A stretch of DNA of 64,000 nt from Pseudonocardia hierapolitana (lineage in GTDB: Bacteria > Actinomycetota > Actinomycetes > Mycobacteriales > Pseudonocardiaceae), in NCBI RefSeq assembly GCF_007994075.1, contig NZ_VIWU01000001.1:6138001-6202000 (forward strand), in the 5' to 3' direction. The notes below the pieces were generated by a model. The model saw only the letters and a program-made list of their open reading frames with translations, made no database searches and was not told the DNA's origin. The position numbers were made by a program, and so were the translations under genes. Positions 48,202 through 56,575 of the stretch are shown here, piece by piece (the first letter of the stretch is position 1; every line of letters begins with the position of its first letter).

Positions 48202-50594
48202 CGTCGCCCCCCACGGGCAGCTCCGCGCTCGGCGATTCGGCTACGCACCGTCACCGGGTCTACGGGGTAGCGGTTGCCGGTCGACGGCACCTTGATGCCG
48301 TACTCGCGCTCCAGCACCTCCCGCAGCTTCACGCCAGGCATGCGTCGATACGGCTCGTAATTCGGCGCGAGGTCGCGCAGCCGGGCCGGGACATCCGCTG
48401 CGGGAATCCGCTCGTTCCCGAGAACCGTGGCAAGGTCGTCGAGCAGATCCCGACGCTCACCCACATCATGCGCGTCATCCGACCCAGCGTCGATTTCAGC
48501 ACGGGCTGTGCGCTCGTCGAGATACGTCATCGCGCGCTCGATGACCTCGGCGGCAGCGTCGTATCCGGTGTCGTCGTCGGCTTCGATGTAGAACCACTTG
48601 AGGATCTCGAACCGCTCATCGGTGGCCCCGGTCAGCAGCGAGGTGCCCACGTCCTTGCCGGGCCGTAGCTCGGTAGCCCGGATGCCGGCTTGGAACGAGC
48701 CGTCGCCGAGGAACCCGTCGTTGGAGCGCCATGACTTGACCGCGAAGCACGCGTTGACCTTCACCAACTCGACGATCTTCGGCGGGATCGCGTCCGCCCG
48801 CGACGATTGGGTGTCGAACGCGAGCGTGATCGCCGCTTTCCGCCCGCGGCGCATGGTCTGCACCGCCAGGTCCGCGGCCTCCTTCCCGAACTGCTCGTGT
48901 CCGAACAGCTCGTGGCACTCGGAGAACAACGCCACCAGCGGCCGCAGCTCCGGGTGCTTCTCGGCCAGGGTCCGGGTGACTTTCTTTGCGCCCAGCTCGG
49001 CCAATCGCGCCTCGCGCTGCGCGACCTTCTCGTACAGGTCCCGCAGCGCTTGCAGCGCGGCGGCGGCCACGGTGTCGTCGATGCCGCGGTGGTAGCGGGC
49101 CAGGCGTGGTTGGTAGGCGTCGAAGTCGCCGTTGTTGGCGAACACGAACACCCACAACTCGCACAGGGGGTCCAGGGCGGCGCCGAGGATGACTACGCGG
49201 GCGGCGTTGGATTTGCCTTGGCCCATCAGCCCGCCGAATACGAGGTTTCCGCCGGGCAGCACCACGATGATGACGTCGCCGCGCTGGGAGACCCCGAACG
49301 GGATCCCGGCGAACACGTCCGCCTTGCCGTCGTGGAGCAGCGGGTAGGGCGGGGCCGGTTTCTCGGTGGAGCCCGGGTCGGCTACCCACAGGTCGACGTA
49401 GCCGGCCCGCTCGGCTGCGGTGGGCCAGACTTCCAGGGGTGCGCGGTTGAGGTTGCGGGCCAGGACGTCGCGCCGGTCGGCGATCATGTCCGGGGTGACG
49501 CCCATCGGCAGCGAGAACGCCGCGTGGTAGCCGCAGTTGTTCACCCGCACCGGCGGGGTCAGGAATTCGACCTCCCACCCCTTCTTGATCGCCTCGTTGA
49601 GCCTGCCGATCCCGAGGTGCGCGAGCGCGGCCGCGACCCCGCCGGGCGTGACGATCACGCCCTCCTGCTCGCGCATGCGGAGCGGGGCGGCCCACGTCGG
49701 CACAGTGCCGTGGGCGCGGCCGAGCTGCCACAACGCCGCCAGCGCGAGCCAGGGCGCCGCCAACACCAGCGGCAACCAGACGACGGTGACCAGCCACACC
49801 ACCCACGCGATCAGGTCCACCGCGGCCTGTAGCGGGGCGAGCACCCACGTGATGTCCTGGTAGCCGACGGCGAGGGTGATCCCCAACGCCAGCAACATCC
49901 CCGCGATCGTCATCGCGGCGACGGCAACGGCCTTGGCGAGTGCGAACGGGGCGTACATCCAGTCCATCCGCCGCTTGTGCCGCATCGCGCGCGCTCGTTC
50001 CGCTCGATGTTCCCAGTCGATCAGGCGCTGCATGTCGCCGGCCAGCTCGGCCTGGCGCATCATCCGCTCGTAGCGGGACTGGGTGTGTGCCTCCCACACC
50101 CTCCGCACCACCACCCACACCCCGGTGGCGACGTAGACCACGGCGTTGCGGACCGCCCACCGCAGTGTGCTGCGGATCCGCTCGTGCGTGACCGCCACCC
50201 GCGCCGTCGTGATCAGGTAGACCGTGGCCCGTCCAGTGCCGCCGCGCACCACAGAGACAGCCTTGCGCAGCGCCGGCGCCACCGAACGCCGCCGACGCAC
50301 CAGCGGCGCCGCGCGCCGCACCTGAACGGCCTTGCTCTGATCTGCGGGCGAGCGACCGGGCGTCCGGCGCTGGTACTCGAAGTGACGGGCGACGTACTCG
50401 CTTTCCAACTCGGACAGGATCACCCCCTCCAGCGCGGGCCCCGCTGTGCCTGCCGGCAGCGGCCACCGCGGCAATGGGCCTGCCGGAGCCGCCCCGTTCG
50501 GCGGGGCCGGCACCACGGGGATCGGCTCAGTGGGCGGATCGTCGCCGGGCACGCCGCTGCGGCGCGGTTCGTTGCCGCTCCGGAACTCAGTCAT
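48198..50594 (-). CDS. FtsK/SpoIIIE-type DNA translocase (TraB/TraSA-like)
   Basis: Protein of 798 residues, the single-protein double-stranded DNA pump used for conjugation by actinomycete elements. The N-terminal part is Pro-rich; membrane segments lie around 130-170 and 220-300 (AMTIAGMLLALGITLAVGY, then VWLVTVVWLPLVLAAPWLALA). The ATPase domain has Walker A GGLMGQGKS (about 455) and Walker B-like LVALFSECHELF; the C-terminus (ADVPARLRDLAPNYEP, then VRSRIAERG) may hold a winged helix. The ATG at 50594 overlaps the DUF2637 gene. It appears intact, although integrase and replication genes are missing. Confidence 0.85.
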   Translation of the reverse strand: MTEFRSGNEPRRSGVPGDDPPTEPIPVVPAPPNGAAPAGPLPRWPLPAGTAGPALEGVILSELESEYVARHFEYQRRTPGRSPADQSKAVQVRRAAPLVRRRRSVAPALRKAVSVVRGGTGRATVYLITTARVAVTHERIRSTLRWAVRNAVVYVATGVWVVVRRVWEAHTQSRYERMMRQAELAGDMQRLIDWEHRAERARAMRHKRRMDWMYAPFALAKAVAVAAMTIAGMLLALGITLAVGYQDITWVLAPLQAAVDLIAWVVWLVTVVWLPLVLAAPWLALAALWQLGRAHGTVPTWAAPLRMREQEGVIVTPGGVAAALAHLGIGRLNEAIKKGWEVEFLTPPVRVNNCGYHAAFSLPMGVTPDMIADRRDVLARNLNRAPLEVWPTAAERAGYVDLWVADPGSTEKPAPPYPLLHDGKADVFAGIPFGVSQRGDVIIVVLPGGNLVFGGLMGQGKSNAARVVILGAALDPLCELWVFVFANNGDFDAYQPRLARYHRGIDDTVAAAALQALRDLYEKVAQREARLAELGAKKVTRTLAEKHPELRPLVALFSECHELFGHEQFGKEAADLAVQTMRRGRKAAITLAFDTQSSRADAIPPKIVELVKVNACFAVKSWRSNDGFLGDGSFQAGIRATELRPGKDVGTSLLTGATDERFEILKWFYIEADDDTGYDAAAEVIERAMTYLDERTARAEIDAGSDDAHDVGERRDLLDDLATVLGNERIPAADVPARLRDLAPNYEPYRRMPGVKLREVLEREYGIKVPSTGNRYPVDPVTVRSRIAERGAARGGRR

Positions 50595-51419
50595 CGGCCC
50601 CACCCGCACCCGTTGCGCAACGGTTGGTTGTAGGCGGCTTCGCTGCCACCGGTGTCACGGAATCCGTCACGGAACCCGCGATCCCGGGATCGGCGGTGCC
50701 CTGACTGGCGCGGGACATGGCTAGCAGTGCGAAGCCGGACACGACCATGAGCCCGTCCAGCACGAGTGGCCCGACCGCGGCCCCGAGCGGCCCGTACTCC
50801 CAGGCCAGGAGGACCTCATGCAGGTGGCCGTAGGAGATGATTGCCGAGCCGACGGCGACGGTTCCGGCACCGCCGTAGCGGGCCAGCGCCCACCACACCC
50901 CGGCGCCCAGCGCACCCGGGAGAGCACCTCCGCCGACAACAGCAGCCCGACCGGCCACACCGCCGAGCCGACCTGCTGCGCGATCCCCGGCGTCCAGCCC
51001 GCTGGCCGCTCATCCGCCGGCAGCCAGACGTGCAGCACGTTGGCCGCTACCGACATCGCCGAGCCGAACACGAACCCCAGCCAGGCCACGAACCGCGCAC
51101 CCATCGGCGCCGCACCGTCTCCCGCGGGGTTCACGTCGATGGCTGTCTCGGTGCCGTGCGGCTGCCGCGCGGACTCGCTCACGGCAGCCGCACCCGCACC
51201 ACGCTCGCCGTCGTCCCGGCCAGCGCCGCCGTCGGCACGCCGCTCAGGTCGAGGCGGGGCGGAGCGGACCTCGGCGATCCGCTCGCGCCCCCACCGCTCG
51301 CTGCGGCCGAACCGCTCGCCCAGCGCCTTGCCGCTCAGCCCGGTACCGGCGGCGACGCTGACGCGGTACGCCTGCCGCGCCCGCTCGTGCACCTCGGCAG
51401 CCGTCCCCGTGCTGGTCAT
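50587..51419 (-). pseudogene. DUF2637 (SpdB-like) membrane protein, frameshifted
   Basis: The N-terminal half (HTH-like VSVAAGTGLSGKALGERFGRSERWGRERI, then FVAWLGFVFGSAMSVAANVLHVWLP and GLLLSAEVLSRVRW) and C-terminal half (WWALARYGGAGTVAVGSAIISYGHLHEVLLAWEYG, then LVLDGLMVVSGFALLAMSRA) lie in different frames. They join if one base is restored in the GGGG run at 50898-50901, so a 1-base deletion (or a sequencing error) has broken the gene. DUF2637 proteins accompany the translocase and aid plasmid spread. The ATG at 51419 follows GGGAGG. Confidence 0.75.
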
Positions 51420-51748
51420 CGGCGGCCACCTCCCGGCCGGGCGGCCGGGCCGAGCTGCATCGCGGTCGTAGCCCGCGTCAGGGTGTAGGCAGCGACCAGC
51501 GCCGGCGCGGCCAGCACCGCCAGCAGCAACGTGGTGTTGCTCACCGCGTAGATGATCACCACCCACTGCGCTCCGACGATCGCGCTCGCGGTCGTCAGCA
51601 CCCGCCCCAGCAGGGACACCGGGTTCGCGCCGACCCGGGCGATCTCCGCCGCAACCCGCGCCCGCTTCACCCCGGCCCGCGCCTTTACCACCATTGACAG
51701 CACCGCGAGCGCGGCGACACCACCGAGGAACAGCTCGGAACCGGTCAT
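51416..51748 (-). CDS. Small membrane protein of the conjugative unit
   Basis: Protein of 110 residues with three hydrophobic segments (ELFLGGVAALAVLSMVV, then ILTTASAIVGAQWVVIIYAV-like, then TLLLAVLAAPALVAAYTLT). Its ATG overlaps the WhiB stop (ATGA) and its 3' end overlaps the DUF2637 start, so all three are co-translated. Not recognised beyond its position in the transfer operon. Confidence 0.6.
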   Translation of the reverse strand: MTGSELFLGGVAALAVLSMVVKARAGVKRARVAAEIARVGANPVSLLGRVLTTASAIVGAQWVVIIYAVSNTTLLLAVLAAPALVAAYTLTRATTAMQLGPAARPGGGRR

Positions 51749-52107
51749 CACGGCGCCTCCCCGTCGGGCATGGCCTCGAGTTCGGCCCGGCGGCGCCGCG
51801 TCCACACCGAGTGCAGCGCGCGCCGATCGTCCTCGTTCAGCGCACCCCACACACCGACCGTCTCGGCACCGCCAACCCGCAGCTCCAGCTCCAGGCACTC
51901 GGCCCGGACCGGGCACCCGGCGCACATGCGCGTGGCCAGCTCCCGATCCGGCTCGTCCTCACCGCTCCACTCCGGGGGATCGCCGAATGTCGACTCCCAC
52001 AGGCAGAGGCCCCGGTCGGTCACCCAGGCCGCCAAAACCTCCGTGGGCACCGCGGCCAGTTCGTCCAGCTCGGTGCACATCTCTTCGAAGCTCGGTCGCT
52101 CGTTCAT
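51748..52107 (-). CDS. WhiB-family iron-sulfur regulator
   Basis: Protein of 119 residues with the four Cys of WhiB proteins: one in DRGLCLWEST, the pair in RMCAGCPVRAEC and the fourth in the same block, then the turn GVWGALNEDDRRAL. WhiB proteins bind a [4Fe-4S] cluster and act on transcription with sigma factors. It heads the minus-strand transfer operon and is divergent from the HTH regulator at 52217, with GGACGTCC palindromes between. Confidence 0.85.
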   Translation of the reverse strand: MNERPSFEEMCTELDELAAVPTEVLAAWVTDRGLCLWESTFGDPPEWSGEDEPDRELATRMCAGCPVRAECLELELRVGGAETVGVWGALNEDDRRALHSVWTRRRRAELEAMPDGEAP

Positions 52108-52154
52108 GGCGACGAGATTCGTGGCGAAGCAGGGGACAAGATCACCACATGGCT

Positions 52155-52205
52155 GGACGTGTTGATGACGTCCCCATAAGGTTCTAGTCGTCCCAGGACG
52201 TCCTG
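52155..52205. promoter_or_regulatory. GGACGTCC operators between WhiB and HTH genes
   Basis: GGACGT-N7-ACGTCC (52155-52173) and the 12-bp perfect palindrome CAGGACGTCCTG (52194-52205) lie in the divergent promoter region. The GGACGTC core recurs upstream of the paralogous regulator at 55111. Confidence 0.6.
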
Positions 52206-52216
52206 AGGGGTGCGGC

Positions 52217-52963
52217 TTGTCGAACGAGCGTCTGCGCGCGGCGTTGCTCAAGAACGGCTTGACACCCGCGCAGCTCGCGGAGCGACTCCAGGTGGACGTC
52301 AAGACCGCGGAACGCTGGATCAGCGGCCGCGCACCGTACCGCAAACACCGATTCGCCGTTGCGACCCTGCTCGGCGTGGACGAGACCTACCTCTGGCCGG
52401 ACGCGCTCAGCCGCACCCAGGTGTTAGCCGCGTCCGAGAGCGAAATCATCAGCGCCTATCCGCACCGCTGGATGGTTACCCGAGAGGTCTGGTTCCAGCA
52501 CTTTACTCGCGCCGAGGAATCGATCGACATGCTTACCATGGCCGGACTCTTCATCGCGGAGGACTCGGGCACGGTGCGGGCATTCCGTGAGAAGGCAGGG
52601 GCGGGAGTACGGATCCGGCTGCTGATCAGCGATCCGGACTCGGAAGCGGTCGCACTGCGGGAGAAGGAAGAAGAGACCGGGCCCGGCGTGGTCGCCGCGC
52701 GCGTTCGTAATGTGCTTGCCCTGCTGCGTCCGTTGCGGGGCGTGGACGGTATCGAGTTCCGGCTGCACGGAACCTGTCTGTACGCCTCGATCTTCCGCTC
52801 GGATGACGACATGATCGTCACCCCGCACGTGTACGGCATGGGCGGATCCAACTCGCCCGTGCTCCACCTGCGGAAGATCCCCGGCGGCGACATGGTGACG
52901 CTCTACCGGGACAGCTTCGAAAAGGTCTGGAGCAGCGCTCGATCACTAGAGTCCAGCCCATGA
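52217..52963 (+). CDS. HTH regulator with DUF5919/PLD-like C-terminal domain
   Basis: Protein of 248 residues. The N-terminal helix-turn-helix is LRAALLKNGLTPAQLAERLQVDVKTAERWISGRAPYRKHRFAVATLLGV; the C-terminal part (FTRAEESIDMLTMAGLFIAEDSG, then VRIRLLISDPDS) resembles a degenerate phospholipase-D-like sensor domain. The TTG at 52217 follows TGAGGGG. A paralogue of the same size lies at 55111. These regulators often sit at the head of actinomycete elements. It overlaps the NUDIX gene by four bases. Confidence 0.75.
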   Translation: MSNERLRAALLKNGLTPAQLAERLQVDVKTAERWISGRAPYRKHRFAVATLLGVDETYLWPDALSRTQVLAASESEIISAYPHRWMVTREVWFQHFTRAEESIDMLTMAGLFIAEDSGTVRAFREKAGAGVRIRLLISDPDSEAVALREKEEETGPGVVAARVRNVLALLRPLRGVDGIEFRLHGTCLYASIFRSDDDMIVTPHVYGMGGSNSPVLHLRKIPGGDMVTLYRDSFEKVWSSARSLESSP

Positions 52964-53439
52964 CAGGGCGCCGTATCGACTACTTCGACGACCCCGATGC
53001 ACCTCGACCGACCCGGATCGTTCCCGGGGTGGCTGTCGCGGTAGTCAACGAGGCTGGCCAGCTCCTGATGATCCGCCGTACCGACAACGACCAGTGGTCG
53101 ATCCCCGGCGGGAAGCAGGAGGTCGGCGAGACGCCGATCGAGGCGGGCCGGCGCGAAGTACGTGAAGAGACCGGCATCCTGTGTGAGGTCACCGGCCTGG
53201 TCGGGATCTTCAGCAGCCCGCGCAACGTGATCGAGTACACCAGCAACGGCGAGGTCAGGCAGGAATTCTCAATCCTCTTCGCCGGTCGCCCGGTCGGCGG
53301 CGAGATTGCGACGAGCAGCGAATCTCAGGAAGTCGAGTGGTGCGACCGGAACAGTGTCCTCAAGCTCAGCATGACACCTGCCCAACGGCGCCGGATCCGC
53401 TACTTCCTGGAGTTCACCGGCGAACCCTATCTGGAGTGA
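52960..53439 (+). CDS. NUDIX hydrolase
   Basis: Protein of 159 residues with a complete Nudix box: GGKQEVGETPIEAGRREVREETGI (Gx5Ex7REVxEExGI). It hydrolyses a nucleoside-diphosphate-linked substrate, unknown here. It is co-translated with the HTH regulator (ATGA overlap). HTH-NUDIX pairs of this kind are frequent in actinomycete mobile elements. Confidence 0.87.
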   Translation: MTGRRIDYFDDPDAPRPTRIVPGVAVAVVNEAGQLLMIRRTDNDQWSIPGGKQEVGETPIEAGRREVREETGILCEVTGLVGIFSSPRNVIEYTSNGEVRQEFSILFAGRPVGGEIATSSESQEVEWCDRNSVLKLSMTPAQRRRIRYFLEFTGEPYLE

Positions 53440-53550
53440 ACCTGGCACGGGACAGAACTCTTCCCCCGTGGTCGCATGAAATCGGCCCAGATCCTCGTCC
53501 CGTATGAACAGTCCGCCACAGTCCGGGCAGCTCTGCGCAAGGTAGCTCAT
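53269..53550 (-). CDS. Possible small Cys-containing protein, antisense to NUDIX 3' end
   Basis: Frame of 93 residues starting MSYLAQSCPDCGGLFIRDED, then LGRFHATTGEEFCPV: paired Cys suggest a zinc knuckle, a pattern seen in small actinomycete-element proteins. Only the first 45 codons lie outside the NUDIX gene; the remaining part overlaps it on the opposite strand, so the true end is uncertain and the gene may be truncated. Confidence 0.35.
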   Translation of the reverse strand: MSYLAQSCPDCGGLFIRDEDLGRFHATTGEEFCPVPGSLQIGFAGELQEVADPAPLGRCHAELEDTVPVAPLDFLRFAARRNLAADRATGEED

Positions 53551-53828
53551 CGCCGAACCCACATCCATCGACTCCTACGGGGAGCCGGCTGTTCGACGCG
53601 ACTTGCGACCTTCGCCAGGCAAGTCGCACATGGCCGTCCGATCGGCGCCATCATCGAAGCAGGAATGATCCATTCACCGCAGGCGGTGCGAAGCGCACCG
53701 CCCACACCCTCCGGCGTAATGTGCTGGTCGAACACCTGGTGCGCAAGCCGTTCGCCGAATTGGTCCGTGACGGGAACGGTGCACGCTGAACCGCAGATGG
53801 GGGCACGCTCACCCCTTCGTGCTGCCAT
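53547..53828 (-). CDS. Small Cys-containing protein
   Basis: Frame of 93 residues (MAARRGERAPICGSACTVPV, then GVGGALRTACGEWIIPASMMAPIGRPCATC). The TACGE and GRPCATC blocks recur in small actinomycete proteins with presumed zinc sites. It precedes the other small ORF with a four-base overlap, which supports translation. Function unknown. Confidence 0.4.
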   Translation of the reverse strand: MAARRGERAPICGSACTVPVTDQFGERLAHQVFDQHITPEGVGGALRTACGEWIIPASMMAPIGRPCATCLAKVASRVEQPAPRRSRWMWVRR

Positions 53829-53885
53829 GCCGCAACGAGACAGCAGGTCAGCGGGGCGTATGCACCTCGCTTCCAGGACAGCTCA

Positions 53886-53923
53886 GGACGTTGCGAACGT
53901 CAGAAACGTCCCGAGCAACGTCC
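53886..53923. promoter_or_regulatory. Inverted repeat GGACGTTGC-N20-GCAACGTCC
   Basis: Nine-base perfect arms around a 20-base loop containing two further ACGT cores (GAACGTC and AACGTCCC). It lies just before the 3' end of the HD gene and upstream of the minus-strand small ORF. It resembles the GGACGTC operators and may be a regulator site or terminator. Confidence 0.45.
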
Positions 53924-53932
53924 CTGATGGTG

Positions 53933-54475
53933 TTACGACGCGAGGTGGGCTTCGATGCGCCGCACGCTCGCGAACCACGAACGGCTTGAACTGAGCGCCC
54001 CCTTGCCAACGGGATGCTCAGCGCCGTAGCGGCGCACGATGTCAGCCACTCGTTCCTCGGCGTCGATCTCGTTGCCGTCCGGACTTGTGGTCAGGTCGCA
54101 GTAGGTGATGGCGTCAAGGAGGAACTCCGGCGGGGCGGTGAACTCGCCTCCGAGGGTGTCGCCGAGGCCACATTCACGCGCCCCCTGCAATCCACCCGTG
54201 TGATAGGCGACGAGGGCACAGACTCGTGGGTCTGCGTTCTCGAAGTCGCGCAGGTAGCGCGCGCCGTCGAGCGGGTGGAACCCGAGGTGAGCGATGTCCG
54301 GCGCGTACCCGATGTCATGCAGCCACGCCGCGGCTTCAAGCAGCTCGGCATCGTCACCGAGGATCGGTGCCAAGCGGCGCGCTGCCGCCGCAACCCCCTG
54401 GGTATGGGCCCAGCGACGCGGCAAGGAGTCCGCGAGGAGCGTCTCTGCGATCTGGCGTGCCCGTTCGACCTGCAC
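53933..54475 (-). CDS. HD-domain protein
   Basis: Protein of about 180 residues with the HD phosphohydrolase pattern: RRWAHTQGVAAAARRLAPIL (first His), EAAAWLHDIGYAPDIAHLGFHPLDGARYLRDF (HD pair and next His), then a metal Asp in AITYCDLTTSPDG. It likely hydrolyses a nucleotide or phosphate ester. The GTG at 54475 lies 19 bases inside the palindrome that also precedes the GntR gene end; a TTG at 54520 would include the palindrome in the message. It forms a minus-strand unit with GntR. Confidence 0.78.
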   Translation of the reverse strand: MQVERARQIAETLLADSLPRRWAHTQGVAAAARRLAPILGDDAELLEAAAWLHDIGYAPDIAHLGFHPLDGARYLRDFENADPRVCALVAYHTGGLQGARECGLGDTLGGEFTAPPEFLLDAITYCDLTTSPDGNEIDAEERVADIVRRYGAEHPVGKGALSSSRSWFASVRRIEAHLAS

Positions 54476-54493
54476 GGGCGCAGAGGTTACCCG

Positions 54494-54513
54494 CGACAGG
54501 TACGTACCTGTCG
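54494..54513. promoter_or_regulatory. 20-bp perfect palindrome, likely GntR operator
   Basis: CGACAGGTACGTACCTGTCG is a perfect palindrome located between the end of the GntR gene and the start of the HD gene. GntR-family repressors bind GT-N-AC-rich palindromes of this type, so the HD gene is probably controlled by its GntR neighbour. Confidence 0.75.
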
Positions 54514-54529
54514 AGATCAACTTATCGGG

Positions 54530-55000
54530 TCACCGGTGGCGCACGTATCTGCCTTTGCCCGGGTAGGTGCTGATCAGCCCGTCCGACTCCAGCACCACGA
54601 GGGCGCGACGAACGGTCGCGCGGGACACCCCATAGGCGGCCATGAGCTCCGTTTCGCTCGGCAAGGCAGAGCCGGGCGCGAGCAGGCCCGTCACTGTCCC
54701 ATCTCGCAGCTCCTCCGCGATCTGCCGGTACCGCGGAAGCAACCCCGAGCGACCGACGGCCTGGTCCACGACGGCCCAACCCCGCCCGGCCACGGGTTCG
54801 ATCAGGCCCTCGTTCTGGAGCAGAAGCAGCGCCTTGCGGATCGAGTAGCGCTTGGTCCCGGCGGCTCGCGCAAGCTCGGACTCGGACGGCAGGAGTGCAC
54901 CCGCAGCAAACCGGCCGTTCCGGATCTGCTCCCGAAGCGGGTGCGCGAGCGCGTTGAAGAGATCAGGCCGCTCGCCGGTTCCGTTGCTTGCACTGCTCAT
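54530..55000 (-). CDS. Tandem GntR-type HTH regulator
   Basis: Protein of 156 residues with two GntR winged helices: LREQIRNGRFAAGALLPSESELARAAGTKRYSIRKALLLLQNEGLIEP, and RQIAEELRDGTVTGLLAPGSALPSETELMAAYGVSRATVRRALVVLESDGLISTYPGKGRYV. No effector domain is left. Tandem DNA-binding domains without a ligand domain are unusual; KorSA-type element repressors are related. The ATG at 55000 starts it. The HD gene follows on the same strand. Confidence 0.82.
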   Translation of the reverse strand: MSSASNGTGERPDLFNALAHPLREQIRNGRFAAGALLPSESELARAAGTKRYSIRKALLLLQNEGLIEPVAGRGWAVVDQAVGRSGLLPRYRQIAEELRDGTVTGLLAPGSALPSETELMAAYGVSRATVRRALVVLESDGLISTYPGKGRYVRHR

Positions 55001-55048
55001 GGCCGCTGCGAGCTTCGCCGAACGTCGGGTACGCCTGAACCACGCCGT

Positions 55049-55077
55049 GGGACGTCTTGGGACTTCTTGTGCTAGCG
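55049..55077 (+). promoter_or_regulatory. Tandem GGGACGTCTT repeat and promoter of the second HTH regulator
   Basis: GGGACGTCTT (55049-55058) is directly followed by GGGACTTCTT (55059-55068). An extended -10 (TGTGCTAGCGT) lies just downstream. The motif matches the GGACGTC sites upstream of the paralogue at 52217, suggesting recognition by the same class of protein. Confidence 0.55.
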
Positions 55078-55110
55078 TGCCGACGTCGCGCTGCTGAGGT
55101 AGGAGGGACC

Positions 55111-55842
55111 GTGAACGACGCCCTTCGTCGCGCGCTCGCCGATGCGCGGCTACGCGAGACGGCCGTTGCAGCGGCGCTCGATGTCGACCCGAAGACCGTG
55201 CAGCGCTGGATCAGTGGCCGCGTCCCGCACCCCCGACACCGCTGGGCGGTCGCCGACCTCCTGAATCTCCGGGAGCAAGACCTGTGGCCTGACCCGGACG
55301 ACGCCCCCACGCAGGTGTCCCATGAGATCAAGATGAGCTATCCGTACCGCAGCGCCGTACCTCGCGAGGAGTGGCGGCAACTGTTCGCCGGCGCCGAGCG
55401 CGAGATCGGCATCCTGGTCTACGCAGCGCTCTTCCTCGCTGAGGACGTCGGTTTGGTCCGTCTGCTGGCAGACAAGGCTCGATCCGGGGTGGCGGTGCGC
55501 CTGCTTCTTGCCGACCCGGGCTCTCGGCGGATGGCCGAACGCGGCGCCGAGGAGGGCATCGGCGACGCCGTCGCCGCCCGGGTCCAGAACGCGGTATCCC
55601 TGTTCCGGCCCCTCCTGGAGGCCGAGGGTGTCCAGGCTCGCCAGCACGACACGGTGCTCTACAACTCGATCTTCCGGGCCGACGACGAGATGTTGGTCAA
55701 CCCGCAGGTCCACGGCATCGCCGCCGCATACGCGCCGGTGCTGCACCTGCGGCGCGTTGAGGCGAGCGGTATGTTCTCCACGTACGTCGACTGCTTTGAG
55801 CGTGTCTGGGCCGACGCAGGGCCGATGAACACGCTCGCGTAG
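55111..55842 (+). CDS. HTH regulator with DUF5919/PLD-like C-terminal domain, paralogue of 52217
   Basis: Protein of 243 residues parallel to the one at 52217: HTH (LRRALADARLRETAVAAALDVDPKTVQRWISGRVPHPRHRWAVADLLNL), then YPYRSAVPREEWRQLFAGAEREIGILVYAALFLAEDVG and VAVRLLLADPGSRRMAERG. The GTG at 55111 follows GGAGGG. It is divergent from the GntR gene. Two copies in 3 kb suggest duplication or two element heads joined together. Confidence 0.75.
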   Translation: MNDALRRALADARLRETAVAAALDVDPKTVQRWISGRVPHPRHRWAVADLLNLREQDLWPDPDDAPTQVSHEIKMSYPYRSAVPREEWRQLFAGAEREIGILVYAALFLAEDVGLVRLLADKARSGVAVRLLLADPGSRRMAERGAEEGIGDAVAARVQNAVSLFRPLLEAEGVQARQHDTVLYNSIFRADDEMLVNPQVHGIAAAYAPVLHLRRVEASGMFSTYVDCFERVWADAGPMNTLA

Positions 55843-56113
55843 CGGCACACACACCTGATCCGTGACAGATTCTGGCCGGACTGACGCGCTTGATCCAGTG
55901 CAACTGCGAATCGCAGGTGCCGTGTCGCTCGGCCACATCTGCATGCTCGCTCATGTTGGACGAGGCGTCGTCACGGCGCTTCATCGCTCTCGCGGGGCGG
56001 GTCAGCCGGTCGTCAGTGGTGGTCGCGATCGACGCTGACCAGCACCGTGACCAGCGTGAACGGTACGGAGCGCTCCTCGGTAGGACGGTGGACGGGCGTT
56101 CACACGGAAGTGC
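55843..56113. other. Gene-free stretch, 271 bases
   Basis: Between the second HTH regulator and a minus-strand membrane protein gene. It carries a peptide-like fragment (DQHRDQRERYGALLGRTVDG, plus strand) that may be a gene remnant; nothing certain is visible. Confidence 0.3.
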
Positions 56114-56575
56114 TCATGACCGCGCCGAGCGGACAGGTCGGTGAGATGAGGCGCGCCTGTCTATAGCGTCGTAAAGCTCACCCCTGTAGATGTCCAGTAG
56201 CTCTTGTGTTGCGTGGTACTGCTCGATAGGACTCGGCGGAGATGATTGCTTGATTTCTGCCAGGCGTTGCTTCGCCTCGTCCGTAGCCCGAACATCGAAC
56301 TGGGCCCGGGCGATCGGGAAATCCTGGTTGCCTGGGAGGATATGTAGGTATGTTCTCATGAGCTGAAGCAGTGAGGAGGAGCCGAACGACCGTAGCGAAT
56401 CGGCAATGCTGCGCAGCACGTCGAGTTCGTGTGCTATTCTTCTTTCGTTCGCCAGATCCTGCTTGGCGTTGACAATCGCGAAAAGTGCGAGCACTAACGC
56501 CAGTAGGCTGAGGCCAGCACTGATCACCTGTGACCAATCAACCACTGCTTCTGGAAGCTGCAGGCTCAGAATCAT
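56114..56575 (-). CDS. Single-pass membrane protein of unknown function
   Basis: Protein of 153 residues: a membrane helix near the N-terminus (VISAGLSLLALVLALFAIV), then a helical cytoplasmic part (DLANERRIAHELDVLRSIADSLRSFG). Not recognised. The ATG at 56575 gives a compact protein; an upstream extension would be unstructured. GC is low for the window, typical of cargo genes. Confidence 0.55.
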   Translation of the reverse strand: MILSLQLPEAVVDWSQVISAGLSLLALVLALFAIVNAKQDLANERRIAHELDVLRSIADSLRSFGSSSLLQLMRTYLHILPGNQDFPIARAQFDVRATDEAKQRLAEIKQSSPPSPIEQYHATQELLDIYRGELYDAIDRRASSHRPVRSARS

